A stretch of DNA of 64,000 bases from Arthrobacter globiformis NBRC 12137 (GTDB lineage Bacteria > Actinomycetota > Actinomycetes > Actinomycetales > Micrococcaceae): positions 41,270 to 105,269 of the forward strand of contig NZ_BAEG01000078.1 of assembly GCF_000238915.1 (NCBI RefSeq). Reading direction: 5' to 3'. Made by a program: the position numbers and the translations under genes. This document shows positions 29,884-38,791 of the stretch, piece after piece. Within the stretch, counting starts at the first letter, position 1, and each line of letters starts with the position of its first letter. The notes under the pieces were generated by a model. That model did no database searches. It saw only the letters and a list, made by a program, of their open reading frames with translations, and was not told the DNA's origin.

Positions 29884-30540
29884 TCAGCTGACCTTTTTAA
29901 GGAACGCCGAGGCGTGCGCCTCGAGGCCGTTGCCAGCCTCAACAACCGGTTCGGCAGCCGGTTGTGCAGCCGCGCCGGACGCCGACGGGCGGCCGGTGGC
30001 CACGTCCCACCGCCAGAGCAGGTTGCCATCCACCAGCCCGAAGATCCGGGTGGCCGCACTGTAGTCCTTGGAGTGGCTGCCGCGCATCACCATGTCGGTG
30101 CTTAGCTGGATCTGCGGACCCTTGATCTGCCCGTAGTACAGCTCCGAAATGCCACCCGGGTGGCTGATGGAGACCGAGATGTCGAAGCCGCCATCCTTGT
30201 TGCGGAGGGCTTCCACCTCATCGGCGCTTTTCAGCACGGGCACGATGTCCCCGGGAACCAGGCCGGGGCCGCTGTCGGCCTCCAGCTGTTTGCGCTCCAG
30301 GGCCCAAAATCCGGTCTCAACAGTGAGCGGCCGGAGCTTGGTGCCGTCCTCGTCGGTCAGCCAGCTTTCCGCACGGTACTGCAGGTACGGCAGACCGTTG
30401 TGGGTGAAGGAAACATGCTGCAGGAAGTGCTCTGAACCTTCATCTCCGGCCCCGAGCCGGCCACGGCCCTCCCACTCGCCGATGAGCCAGGAGAGGGGAA
30501 CCAGTTCGGGGGTCAGGTCTGTAGGAATTTCAATAGGCAC
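29884..30540 (-). CDS. Nitrobindin-like heme-binding beta-barrel protein
   Basis: This 218-residue protein begins like the nitrobindin/THAP4 family, with LSWLIGEWEGRGRL holding the GxWxGxG motif at about 18-31. The rest gives the lipocalin-like barrel and ends near LVDGNLLWRWDVATG, after which an Ala-rich tail of 40 residues follows. Family members bind ferric heme and isomerise peroxynitrite or bind NO. The start is GTG with GAGAGG about 8 nt upstream. The 141-base gap to the FMN reductase holds no visible gene. Confidence 0.85.
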   Translation of the reverse strand: MPIEIPTDLTPELVPLSWLIGEWEGRGRLGAGDEGSEHFLQHVSFTHNGLPYLQYRAESWLTDEDGTKLRPLTVETGFWALERKQLEADSGPGLVPGDIVPVLKSADEVEALRNKDGGFDISVSISHPGGISELYYGQIKGPQIQLSTDMVMRGSHSKDYSAATRIFGLVDGNLLWRWDVATGRPSASGAAAQPAAEPVVEAGNGLEAHASAFLKKVS

Positions 30541-30572
30541 AGCCGCTACCTCTCGAAACCGCTAAGCAGGGG

Positions 30573-30686
30573 TTACCGCTGTCCTTTGAACAGTCGGTAG
30601 ACAACAAAACCGGCAAACCAGGCCATGGACAGGCTGGCAACGCCGAGCAGGACAAGGAAGAAGATTTCAAATGCAAGTACGGACAT
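30573..30686 (-). CDS. Small membrane peptide, 37 residues
   Basis: The frame reads MSVLAFEIFFLVLLGVASL and on to VVYRLFKGQR: one hydrophobic helix of about 27 residues with a basic C-terminus. It has an ATG with AGGA 7 nt upstream. It lies 32 nt before the nitrobindin-like gene and 17 nt after a polytopic membrane-protein gene, so it fits the operon. No function is known to me; single-helix peptides often bind larger membrane proteins. Confidence 0.7.
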   Translation of the reverse strand: MSVLAFEIFFLVLLGVASLSMAWFAGFVVYRLFKGQR

Positions 30687-30703
30687 GATGCCATCCTAAC
30701 CCG

Positions 30704-31495
30704 TCAGGAGATGAGTAGTTTGTCTATGAAGTAGGCGAGCGAACCGACCGCCGCAATCGGCGCCAGACCCATGCCCAGGGCAGCGGGAAAGTTCAGCGGA
30801 GCGCCCCGGAGTGTCACCAGCCTGCGGAAACTGACCAGGACCGCTCCCACCACAACACCGAACACTGCGGCGGGCAAAACGGCGATGTCGGAGAACACCA
30901 GCCCGGCCAGCGGCCCGGCCAGTCCGGCCAGGGTGATGCCCAGCGGCGCAATGATCCGGTCGGGCCAGCGAATGAGGCCGGCGAGCAGTGCGACGGCGGC
31001 GCTGATGCCCGCCACCAGCACCATCTCCTTGACGCCGTTGAACCTGGCGCTGGCGATCCATCCGGAGCCCAGGCAGGACAGGAGGACCCCCACGCTGCAG
31101 CCGAGCGTCGACTCGAGGCGCTGCGCCTGGCCGGTGCCGCGCACCAGCTGGACGAGGAAGACCGCGCCGACACCCAGGGCAATGAAGCCGGGCGTCCAGT
31201 TGAGGTAGCCGGGGGCGGCGGCGAAAGAGGCTGCAACGGCAGAGCCGGCCCCTGACAGCCCGATCACTGCGGCCAGGGTTTTCTTGGCGGGGATTTCCAG
31301 GTAGTGCGGCCAGCCAACGCCGATCGCCAGGGCAAACAGCGCAGCAACCGCCAGGAGGACATCCGGGGTCCGGAAGACGCTGGCCACCAGCGTCGCCAGA
31401 CCCACCAGGCCAACGACTCCAATGCTCCACGACTGGAGCGTCCGGCCTGCAGCGGCCGGGGCGCCCAGCTCGGGAGCAGGCCGCGGCGTACTCAT
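30704..31495 (-). CDS. Polytopic membrane protein of unknown function
   Basis: This protein of about 263 residues has some eight hydrophobic segments covering nearly its whole length, beginning near residue 23 (WSIGVVGLVGLATLVASVF). No transporter signature is recognised. ATG at 31495 (MSTPRPAPELG) is preferred to an in-frame TTG at 31513; neither has a strong ribosome binding site. It is first in a minus-strand run with the 37-residue peptide and the nitrobindin-like gene. Confidence 0.75.
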   Translation of the reverse strand: MSTPRPAPELGAPAAAGRTLQSWSIGVVGLVGLATLVASVFRTPDVLLAVAALFALAIGVGWPHYLEIPAKKTLAAVIGLSGAGSAVAASFAAAPGYLNWTPGFIALGVGAVFLVQLVRGTGQAQRLESTLGCSVGVLLSCLGSGWIASARFNGVKEMVLVAGISAAVALLAGLIRWPDRIIAPLGITLAGLAGPLAGLVFSDIAVLPAAVFGVVVGAVLVSFRRLVTLRGAPLNFPAALGMGLAPIAAVGSLAYFIDKLLIS

Positions 31496-31658
31496 CTCGG
31501 ACTCTGCACTCAAATCTGCTGCGACCTCATCCTGGCTGTGCCGTTGACGGGCAGGGCTCGGCCCCCTGACGGTTTCAATCCTGCCCTATATGACCGCCAT
31601 ATGTCGTAAACAAGGCGCGCGGGTGCGGCCGATCAGTATCGGTCCGGGGGCCATTGGG

Positions 31659-31664
31659 TATACT
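31659..31664 (+). promoter_or_regulatory. Probable -10 box of glnR
   Basis: TATACT, about 50 nt upstream of the glnR ATG; a clear -35 is not seen. Confidence 0.5.
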
Positions 31665-31716
31665 CAAACATCAGCTCAGTCGCCCGACGATGCGCGGACA
31701 GCCCCTTGGAGGAACA

Positions 31717-32415
31717 ATGTCGCACATCCTGTTACTGACCAACAGCACCGGGTCATCGGTGGACATTTTGCCTGCCTTGGAGCTCCTGAACCACCGGGTG
31801 CACATCCTCCCGGCCGAGCCCACCGCGCTGCTGGAGACAGACCCCTGCGACATCGTCCTCCTGGACGCGCGCAAAGACCTCGTGGGCGCCCGCTCACTGA
31901 CCCAGCTCCTGAAGGCCACCGGCCTCAGCGCACCTCTGGTGCTAATTCTCACCGAAGGCGGCATGGCGGCCGTTTCCTCCGCCTGGGCCGTCGATGACAT
32001 CGTCCTCGACTCCGCCGGCCCGGCCGAGGTGGAGGCACGGATCCGCCTCTCTGTCGCCCGGGCTGTACCGGAGCAGGATGAGGCCCCCTCCGAAATCCGG
32101 GCTGCCGGCGTCGTTATTGACGAGGCGAGCTACACGGCCCGAGTCAACGGCGCGGCACTGAACCTGACCTTCAAGGAATTCGAACTCCTGAAGTACCTCG
32201 CGCAGCACCCTGGCCGCGTATTCACCCGGCAGCAGCTCCTCACCGAGGTGTGGGGCTACGACTACTACGGCGGCACCAGGACCGTGGACGTCCACGTCCG
32301 GCGGCTGCGCGCCAAGCTGGGCGCCGACCACGAAAACCTCATCAGCACGGTGCGCAACGTAGGCTACCGGCTCACGCTGATCCGCCAGCAGGAGGACGAA
32401 CTCACCGAGGCGTAG
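31717..32415 (+). CDS. glnR: GlnR-type OmpR-family transcriptional regulator
   Basis: The 232-residue protein matches the actinobacterial nitrogen regulator GlnR. The N-terminal receiver is atypical: [20 protein letters not shown], Asp50 in [27 protein letters not shown] and [12 protein letters not shown]. These correspond closely to Streptomyces GlnR, which acts without classical phosphorylation. The winged helix has [20 protein letters not shown] and [16 protein letters not shown]. It activates ammonium uptake and glutamine synthetase genes in the family. ATG 31717 has GGAGGA 3-4 nt upstream. No kinase is adjacent. Confidence 0.85.
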   Translation: MSHILLLTNSTGSSVDILPALELLNHRVHILPAEPTALLETDPCDIVLLDARKDLVGARSLTQLLKATGLSAPLVLILTEGGMAAVSSAWAVDDIVLDSAGPAEVEARIRLSVARAVPEQDEAPSEIRAAGVVIDEASYTARVNGAALNLTFKEFELLKYLAQHPGRVFTRQQLLTEVWGYDYYGGTRTVDVHVRRLRAKLGADHENLISTVRNVGYRLTLIRQQEDELTEA

Positions 32416-32476
32416 GCCTCAGGGCGCCGATATGGCCCGCCCCAGGTTGCCGGCTTCCCGGCACCGCCCGCAGCAG

Positions 32477-32522
32477 AAATGCAGAACGGCCCGGCTCACC
32501 AGAGCCGGGCCGTTCTGCATTT
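32477..32522 (+). terminator. Intrinsic terminator of glnR
   Basis: Two perfect 20-base arms (AAATGCAGAACGGCCCGGCT and its complement) with a 6-base loop, ending in ATTTT. It may work in both directions. Confidence 0.92.
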
Positions 32523-32676
32523 TGAACTATAAGTGGAGGACATACGGGTCGAACGTATCGAGGCCACCCCAGTGGTGGATCCCCCTCACAACCTGCCATG
32601 AATGCCGGTTGAGGTAACGACTATACGGGGGCACCGCGGCCTGTTCCAAATCGGGCGTGCGGGGGTGGCGTCCGTA

Positions 32677-32682
32677 TAGCCT
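32677..32682 (+). promoter_or_regulatory. -10 box, leaderless mshD
   Basis: TAGCCT ends 6 nt before the ATG at 32689; TATAGC overlaps it. Confidence 0.65.
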
Positions 32683-32688
32683 TACAGC

Positions 32689-33660
32689 ATGAGTTCTGCG
32701 CACCCGGAGAAATGGCCCGTCCTTGTCATCAAGGGCGGCGTGGATCAAGACCTGCTGCGGGACGTCCGCGTCCTGCTGGCCGCCGCCGAGGAGTCAGACG
32801 GCAATCCTCCCGTTTCCGAACAGACCCTCGTGACCATGCGGGCAGCGGATACCGGCCCGCACACACTGCTGACCCTTGCCCTCTACGCCCCCGACGAGCA
32901 GTCGGACCCCGCCACGGCACAGGACCTGGCAGGCTTCGCCGTCGTCGTCGAGGAGCCGGACGGGACAGGCGTGGTGGAAATCGCGGTCCACCCCAGCTAC
33001 CGGAACCAGGGCGTGGCGGACCGGCTCGTTGGCACGCTCAAGTCCTCCCGCGGCCTGGACGGGCTCAAGGCCTGGTCGCACGGCAACCATGAGGCGGCAG
33101 CGGATCTCGCTGCCCGGTATGGCTACGGACCGGTGCGGGAGCTGTGGAAGATGCGGCTCACCACCGCCACCGCCGACCTGCCCGACGCCGGTCTTCCGGA
33201 CGGGGTCTCGATTCGCGCCTTTGTGCCAGGCAAGGACGAAGAGGCCTGGCTCGCCGCCAACCGTGAAGCCTTCGCGCACCACCCGGAGCAGGGCTCGCTG
33301 ACCAGGGCCGACCTGCAGGCCCGGATGGACGAACCCTGGTTCGACCCCGCCGGCTTCCTGCTGGCCGAGGACCGGGACGGGCGGCTCCTCGGCTACCACT
33401 GGACCAAGGTGCACCCGCAGCACGGGACCCATGCGGCCATCGGCGAGGTATACGTCGTGGGCGTCACGCCCTCCGCCCAGGGCATGGGCCTGGGCAAGGC
33501 GCTGACCATTGCCGGGATCCGGCACCTCCAGCAGCAGGGCCTGCATGCCGTCATGCTGTACACGGACGCGGACAACGCCCCGGCAGTCTCGCTGTACCGG
33601 CGGCTGGGCTTCACGCGCTGGGATATGGATGTCATGTACGGGCCGCTTGAGGGACGCTGA
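32689..33660 (+). CDS. mshD: Mycothiol synthase
   Basis: The 323-residue enzyme acetylates Cys-GlcN-Ins with acetyl-CoA in the last step of mycothiol synthesis, the thiol buffer of actinobacteria. It has two GNAT domains: the first has AVHPSYRNQGVADRLVG, and the second, catalytic one has TPSAQGMGLGKALTIAGIRHL and ends in YTDADNAPAVSLYRRLGF. GSLTRADLQARMDEPWFDP and LGYHWTKVHP are typical of MshD. It is probably leaderless. ppk follows downstream. Confidence 0.93.
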   Translation: MSSAHPEKWPVLVIKGGVDQDLLRDVRVLLAAAEESDGNPPVSEQTLVTMRAADTGPHTLLTLALYAPDEQSDPATAQDLAGFAVVVEEPDGTGVVEIAVHPSYRNQGVADRLVGTLKSSRGLDGLKAWSHGNHEAAADLAARYGYGPVRELWKMRLTTATADLPDAGLPDGVSIRAFVPGKDEEAWLAANREAFAHHPEQGSLTRADLQARMDEPWFDPAGFLLAEDRDGRLLGYHWTKVHPQHGTHAAIGEVYVVGVTPSAQGMGLGKALTIAGIRHLQQQGLHAVMLYTDADNAPAVSLYRRLGFTRWDMDVMYGPLEGR

Positions 33661-33765
33661 TCACCCCCTCCTGCACGCGCGCCGCCGGCCTCGAAATCAT
33701 CGGGTCCCGGATGGGTGATTGCTTGTAAGGTTGAAAATAAACCCGCCAGTACTCAAGGAGAGCGC

Positions 33766-36015
33766 ATGCAACCGGAATCCGCCGGAACAGCCACCACCGA
33801 AATCAAGGCGGCCCCTGTGCGCGCCCGGTTCGGCTCCTCCGAAGTGCCGGCGTCCCGCGCCACGCAGGACCGGATCGATATCCCCGAGTTCGCGGCCATC
33901 CTGGAACCCGAGGGTGAGATCAGCCCGGACCGGTTCCTGGACCGCGAACTGAGCTGGCTCGCGTTCAATGCCAGGGTCCTCGAACTCGCCGAAGATCCTG
34001 ACCTGTACCTGCTCGAACGCGTCAACTTCCTGTCGATCTTCGCCTCCAACCTCGACGAGTTCTTCATGGTCCGGGTGGCCGGCCTGAAGCGCCGCATCGC
34101 CACCGGACTCGCTGTCCCCTCCCCCGCCGGGCTAAGCCCCGTCCAGGTCCTGGAACAAATCGGCGAGGCAGCCCACCGCCTGCAGCAGCGGCACGCCCAG
34201 GTCTACGCCGAGCAGATCCGGCCGGCACTGGCCTATGAGCACATCCACCTCATGCACTGGGACGAGCTCGACGACGAAGCCCGGCACCGGCTCAGCGCCA
34301 TGTTCGCGGAGAAGGTCTTCCCGATCCTCACCCCGCTGGCCGTGGACCCCGCCCATCCGTTCCCTTACATCTCGGGCCTCTCCCTGAACCTGGCCGTGGT
34401 GGTCCGGAACCCGGTCAGCGACAAGGAGCTCTTCGCCCGCGTCAAGGTGCCGGACCAGCTGCCCCGGCTGATCTCCATCGACGGCCCCCGGGCCGGCTCG
34501 GTGCCCGGCCGTGTGGCACGGTTCATCGCCCTCGAGGAAGTCATCGCCGTGCACCTGCACCAGCTCTTCGCCGGCATGGAGGTCCTGGAGCACCACACCT
34601 TCCGTGTGACCCGCAACGAGGACGTCGAGGTGGAAGAGGACGACGCCGAGAACCTCCTGCAGGCGCTCGAGAAGGAACTGCTGCGCCGCCGGTTCGGCCC
34701 GCCCGTCCGGCTTGAGGTCACCAACGACATCAACCCGAACATCCGCGCCCTCCTGATCCGCGAGCTCGGCGTGGACGAGTCGGAGGTCTACTCCGTTCCG
34801 GCACCCCTGGACCTGCGCGGCCTGTCCGTGATCGGCGGCATTGACCGCGCGGACCTGCACTACCCCAAGCACGTGCCCCACACCTCGCGGTACCTGAATG
34901 AGTCCGAGACGTCCAAAGCCGCCAACGTCTTCGCCGCCATGCGCCGCCGGGACATCCTCCTGCACCACCCGTACGATTCGTTCTCCACGTCCGTCCAGGC
35001 GTTCCTGGAACAGGCGGCAGCGGACCCCAAGGTGCAGGCCATCAAGCAGACCCTGTACCGCACCTCGGGCGACTCCCCCATCGTCGATGCCCTCATCGAC
35101 GCCGCCGAGGCGGGCAAGCAGGTGCTGGCCCTCGTGGAGATCAAGGCCCGCTTCGACGAGCAGGCCAACATTTCCTGGGCCCGCAAGCTGGAGCAGGCCG
35201 GCGTCCACGTGGTCTACGGCATCGTGGGCCTGAAGACCCACTGCAAGCTCTCCCTCGTGGTCCGCCAGGAGGTGGACGGGCTGCGCCGCTACTGCCACAT
35301 CGGCACCGGCAACTACCACCCGCGGACCGCGCGCTACTACGAGGACCTCGGACTCCTGACCGCCAACGAACAGGTGGGCGAGGACCTCTCCAAGCTGTTC
35401 AACCAGCTGTCCGGGTACGCTCCGAAGTCAACCTTCAAGCGTCTACTGGTGGCGCCCCGGTCGGTACGTTCGGGACTGATCGACAGGATCGAAACCGAAA
35501 TCCGCAACGCCCGCGCAGGCATTCCCGCCCGCGTGCAGATCAAGGTCAACTCCATGGTGGACGAGTCCATCATCGACTCCCTCTACCGTGCCTCGCAGGC
35601 CGGAGTGAAGGTGGACGTCATTGTCCGCGGCATCTGCTCGTTGCGCCCCGGCATCCCCGGTCTGAGCGAAAACATCACGGTCCGCTCCATCCTGGGCCGT
35701 TTCCTTGAGCACTCACGCGTCTTCGCCTTCGGCAACGGCGGCGACCCTGTGGTGTACATCGGCTCCGCGGACATGATGCACCGCAACCTGGACCGCCGGG
35801 TGGAAGCGCTGGTGCAGCTGTCCGGCGGCGAAGACACCGCCTACGTCCTGGACCTGATGCGCCGGTACATGGACCCCGAGACCTCCAGCTGGCACCTGGA
35901 CAACGACGGCGAGTGGACCCGCCACCACATCGGCGAGGACGGCCGCAAGCTGGATGATGTCCAGTCCTGGCTCCTGGCATCACGCTCCCGGCAGCGCGCC
36001 GTCGCCCGGCGGTAG
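33766..36015 (+). CDS. ppk1: Polyphosphate kinase 1
   Basis: The 749-residue enzyme makes polyphosphate from ATP and is near the family's usual 690-740 residues. It shows [53 protein letters not shown], the autophosphorylated-His region [11 protein letters not shown] and HIGTGNYHP, and a C-terminal RVEALVQL. The first 45 residues are an extra tail. ATG at 33766 has AAGGAG 5 nt upstream; a GTG at 33715 is open but overlaps the promoter region, with TAAGGT at 33726-33731 as a likely -10. The mutT-like gene follows after 11 nt. Confidence 0.95.
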   Translation: MQPESAGTATTEIKAAPVRARFGSSEVPASRATQDRIDIPEFAAILEPEGEISPDRFLDRELSWLAFNARVLELAEDPDLYLLERVNFLSIFASNLDEFFMVRVAGLKRRIATGLAVPSPAGLSPVQVLEQIGEAAHRLQQRHAQVYAEQIRPALAYEHIHLMHWDELDDEARHRLSAMFAEKVFPILTPLAVDPAHPFPYISGLSLNLAVVVRNPVSDKELFARVKVPDQLPRLISIDGPRAGSVPGRVARFIALEEVIAVHLHQLFAGMEVLEHHTFRVTRNEDVEVEEDDAENLLQALEKELLRRRFGPPVRLEVTNDINPNIRALLIRELGVDESEVYSVPAPLDLRGLSVIGGIDRADLHYPKHVPHTSRYLNESETSKAANVFAAMRRRDILLHHPYDSFSTSVQAFLEQAAADPKVQAIKQTLYRTSGDSPIVDALIDAAEAGKQVLALVEIKARFDEQANISWARKLEQAGVHVVYGIVGLKTHCKLSLVVRQEVDGLRRYCHIGTGNYHPRTARYYEDLGLLTANEQVGEDLSKLFNQLSGYAPKSTFKRLLVAPRSVRSGLIDRIETEIRNARAGIPARVQIKVNSMVDESIIDSLYRASQAGVKVDVIVRGICSLRPGIPGLSENITVRSILGRFLEHSRVFAFGNGGDPVVYIGSADMMHRNLDRRVEALVQLSGGEDTAYVLDLMRRYMDPETSSWHLDNDGEWTRHHIGEDGRKLDDVQSWLLASRSRQRAVARR

Positions 36016-36026
36016 GAACCCGGCCT

Positions 36027-36998
36027 TTGAAGAGCAGCGACTCACCCATAGCGGATCAGACCGATCACCCGGGCGAGCCGGTAGCCGTCACGGCTGCCGG
36101 CGCCCTTCCTTGGCGCGTCAAGAAGGACCAGCTGGAAGTCCTCCTGATCCACCGGCCGCGGTACGACGACTGGTCCTGGCCCAAGGGCAAGCTCGACCCA
36201 GGCGAAACGGTCCCCGAGTGTGCCGTCCGTGAGGTGGAGGAGGAGATCGGGCTCGTGGCACCGCTGGGCATCCCGCTCCCGCCCATCCACTACCACGTCT
36301 CCGCCGGACTGAAGGTTGTTCACTACTGGGCCGTCCAGGTCACGGGCAATTCCCTGCGCCCGGACGGCAAGGAAGTGGACAGCGTCATGTGGTGCACCCC
36401 GGAACGGGCCGCCGGACTGCTGTCCAACCCCTCGGACCGGGCGCCGCTGGAGTACCTCGCAGCGGCGCATGCCCGCAAGGAACTGCAGACCTGGCCGCTC
36501 GTTGTCGTGCGCCATGCCAAGGCCAAACCGCGCTCCTCATGGACCAAGGCCGAGGGCGAACGGCCCTTGGCCGCCACCGGCATCCGCCAGGCGCAGGCGG
36601 TGCACCGGCTGCTGAAGGCGTGGAAGCCCCTGCGCGTGGTCACCAGCCCCTGGCTGCGCTGCGTGGCGACCATCGCCCCGTATGCGAAGTCCTCGGATGC
36701 CAAGATAAAACTGGTGAATGCGCTCACGGAGCACCGGCATGCCCGGAACCCCAAGAAGACGGCAGCCGCTGTCGACGCGCTGTTCGACAAGCAGCGTGCA
36801 GTGGTGCTGTGCACCCACCGGCCTGCGCTCCCCACCGTCCTGGGCCAGCTTGCCGGGTACATGACCCCGCGGCTCAAGGGCCTGCTGCCGGTCGCGGACC
36901 CATACCTCGCTCCGGGGGAAATGATCATCTGCCACGTAGCGCACGGCAGCAAGAGCAGGATTGTGTCCGTGGAGCAGTTCAAACCCTTCGACGACTGA
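36027..36998 (+). CDS. Nudix hydrolase fused to a histidine phosphatase (MutT1-like)
   Basis: This 323-residue protein has an N-terminal Nudix domain with a complete box (GKLDPGETVPECAVREVEEE is followed by IGL; residues about 54-76). A C-terminal histidine phosphatase domain starts at VVVRHAKAKPRSSW and includes RPLAATGIRQAQAV and CTHRPALPTVL. Mycobacterial MutT1 has the same fusion, lies next to ppk, and degrades 8-oxo-GTP and diadenosine polyphosphates. The start appears to be TTG at 36027, 11 nt after ppk1, with AGGA upstream. Co-translation with ppk is likely. Confidence 0.87.
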   Translation: MKSSDSPIADQTDHPGEPVAVTAAGALPWRVKKDQLEVLLIHRPRYDDWSWPKGKLDPGETVPECAVREVEEEIGLVAPLGIPLPPIHYHVSAGLKVVHYWAVQVTGNSLRPDGKEVDSVMWCTPERAAGLLSNPSDRAPLEYLAAAHARKELQTWPLVVVRHAKAKPRSSWTKAEGERPLAATGIRQAQAVHRLLKAWKPLRVVTSPWLRCVATIAPYAKSSDAKIKLVNALTEHRHARNPKKTAAAVDALFDKQRAVVLCTHRPALPTVLGQLAGYMTPRLKGLLPVADPYLAPGEMIICHVAHGSKSRIVSVEQFKPFDD

Positions 36999-37054
36999 GT
37001 CCTTCCGGGCAACGCAAGGCCACAAAGGGTAACCGAGTGATTTTGTGGATCCCA

Positions 37055-37060
37055 TAGACT
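37055..37060 (+). promoter_or_regulatory. -10 box, leaderless thyA
   Basis: TAGACT ends 6 nt before the GTG at 37067. Confidence 0.7.
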
Positions 37061-37066
37061 GGACGC

Positions 37067-37870
37067 GTGAGCATCCCAACGCCCTATGAAGACCTTCTGC
37101 GCGACGTCATGGCCAACGGCACGCACAAATCAGACCGCACCGGCACCGGAACCAGCAGTGTTTTCGGCCGACAGATCCGCTTTGATCTGGGCGAAAGCTT
37201 CCCGCTGATCACCACCAAGCGGGTGCACTTCAAGTCCGTGGCCGTCGAGCTCCTGTGGTTCCTGCGGGGCGACACCAACGTCAAGTGGATGCAGGACCAG
37301 GGCGTCACCATCTGGAACGAATGGGCTGACGCCGACGGTGAACTCGGGCCGGTCTACGGCGTCCAGTGGCGGAGCTGGCCCACGCCGGACGGCGGGCACA
37401 TCGACCAGATCGCCGAGCTCGTGGAGAGCCTGAAGTCGAACCCGGACTCACGCCGGCACATCGTCTCGGCCTGGAACGTGAGCGAACTCAAGGACATGGC
37501 ACTGCCGCCCTGCCATGCGTTCTTCCAGTTCTACGTCGCGGACGGCAAACTGTCCTGCCAGCTGTACCAGCGCTCCGCGGACATGTTCCTGGGTGTTCCG
37601 TTCAACATCGCGTCCTACTCGCTGCTGACCTGCATGCTGGCGCAGCAGACCGGACTCGAGCCCGGCGAATTCGTCTGGACCGGCGGCGACGTGCACATCT
37701 ACGACAACCACATGGACCAGGTCCTGAAGCAGCTGGAGCGCGAACCGTACGAGTACCCGCAGCTGAAGATCACCCGCAAGCCGGAGTCGATCTTCGACTA
37801 CACCCTGGACGACTTCGAAGTGGTGGGCTACCGGCACCACCCAACGATCAAGGCGCCGATCGCCGTATGA
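37067..37870 (+). CDS. thyA: Thymidylate synthase
   Basis: The 267-residue enzyme methylates dUMP to dTMP with methylene-tetrahydrofolate and releases dihydrofolate. The nucleophile is Cys149 in [13 protein letters not shown]. Other markers are [48 protein letters not shown] and [13 protein letters not shown]. The start is GTG and the transcript is probably leaderless. The next gene, dihydrofolate reductase, overlaps or follows within 15 nt and regenerates the folate it consumes. Confidence 0.96.
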   Translation: MSIPTPYEDLLRDVMANGTHKSDRTGTGTSSVFGRQIRFDLGESFPLITTKRVHFKSVAVELLWFLRGDTNVKWMQDQGVTIWNEWADADGELGPVYGVQWRSWPTPDGGHIDQIAELVESLKSNPDSRRHIVSAWNVSELKDMALPPCHAFFQFYVADGKLSCQLYQRSADMFLGVPFNIASYSLLTCMLAQQTGLEPGEFVWTGGDVHIYDNHMDQVLKQLEREPYEYPQLKITRKPESIFDYTLDDFEVVGYRHHPTIKAPIAV

Positions 37871-37884
37871 GCACGGAGGACACC

Positions 37885-38451
37885 ATGGACGGGCAGGCTT
37901 TCAGCGAGGACATCGCCGCGGGGATGTCCGGAATCGGACTCGTGTGGGCCCAGACGCCTGCCGGCGTCATCGGCAAGAACGGCGACATGCCGTGGAACCT
38001 TCCCGAGGACCTAAAGCACTTCACCAGGGTCACCACAGGCCATCCCGTCATCATGGGACGCAAGACCTGGCTGTCCTTCCCGGCGAAGTACCGTCCGCTG
38101 CCCAACCGGACCAACATCGTCATCACCCGGCAGGAGAACTGGGGCAACTCGCCCGAGGCGGAGGGCGCCGTCGTCGTTAAATCCCTCGATGATGCCCTGC
38201 TGGAATCCCAGTTCGCCCCAGGCTGCGAAGCAGTCTGGATCCTCGGCGGCGGCGAAATTTTCAAGGAGTCCACGGGCCTGGCCAACGTCGCGGTGGTCAC
38301 CACCATCGACGTGGATGCCGACGGCGACACGTATGCCCCGGAGCTCGGCGACGGTTGGGTGGCGGACACGTCCGTGCCCGCCGACGGCTGGCTGACGGCG
38401 GCCAACGGCACACGCTACCGGTTCACCAAGTGGAACCGTTCGGAAGGTTAG
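37885..38451 (+). CDS. folA: Dihydrofolate reductase
   Basis: The 188-residue enzyme reduces dihydrofolate with NADPH, the partner reaction of thymidylate synthase. It has GLVWAQTPAGVIGKNGDMPW, LPEDLKHFTRVTTGHPVIMG, GRKTWLSFP and a C-terminal WILGGGEIF. The ATG at 37885 has GGAGGA 4 nt upstream; an alternative ATG at 37867 overlaps the thyA stop (ATGA) and would add six residues. Either start couples it to thyA. N-terminal residues 1-15 are longer than in E. coli FolA. Confidence 0.93.
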   Translation: MDGQAFSEDIAAGMSGIGLVWAQTPAGVIGKNGDMPWNLPEDLKHFTRVTTGHPVIMGRKTWLSFPAKYRPLPNRTNIVITRQENWGNSPEAEGAVVVKSLDDALLESQFAPGCEAVWILGGGEIFKESTGLANVAVVTTIDVDADGDTYAPELGDGWVADTSVPADGWLTAANGTRYRFTKWNRSEG

Positions 38452-38454
38452 AAC

Positions 38455-38673
38455 ATGCTGCGCAAACCCGAAACCCTCTTTGTGCTCGGCTACATGCTGC
38501 TGCCGCTTCTGGCACTGCTGTCCGCGATCGTGGGCTTGACCATGATCCTGGGCGGCAACAAGATCGCCGGCATCATCGTGCTGGTGGTGGTGACGCAGGT
38601 ATTCGCCTTCGGCTCCTTCATTGCCCTGCGCGCCCGCAAGAACGCGCTGCTGGAGGAGCCCGACCGCCCGTAG
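38455..38673 (+). CDS. Small membrane protein downstream of folA
   Basis: This 72-residue protein has two hydrophobic helices (about 9-31 and 36-57) and a short charged tail (LRARKNALLEEPDRP). I do not recognise the family. It starts 3 nt after the folA stop, in the thyA-folA operon. Confidence 0.7.
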   Translation: MLRKPETLFVLGYMLLPLLALLSAIVGLTMILGGNKIAGIIVLVVVTQVFAFGSFIALRARKNALLEEPDRP

Positions 38674-38720
38674 CGTCCGGATGGGGAGCGCTGCCCATCG
38701 CGGTGGCCAGGGGCCCGAAC

Positions 38721-38726
38721 TAAAGT
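38721..38726 (+). promoter_or_regulatory. Probable -10 box of the WXG100 cassette
   Basis: TAAAGT, about 65 nt before the GTG start at 38792. No convincing -35. Confidence 0.45.
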
Positions 38727-38791
38727 GATGGCTGGACTTAGCAGCAACCGTGCCAACGCGGAACGGTCAGGATTTGGGGGATGATGCCGGA

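Noticed and set aside
32533..32565. T-arm-like sequence on the minus strand (ATACG TTCGACC CGTAT followed by GTCCTCCA)
   Set aside because: No matching 5' acceptor, D arm or anticodon arm lies in the expected 60 bases upstream. It could be a tRNA remnant, but evidence is too thin.
37366..37866. In-frame upstream extension of the folA frame across thyA
   Set aside because: It lies wholly within thyA in another frame and has no DHFR similarity; starts at 37867/37885 fit the family.
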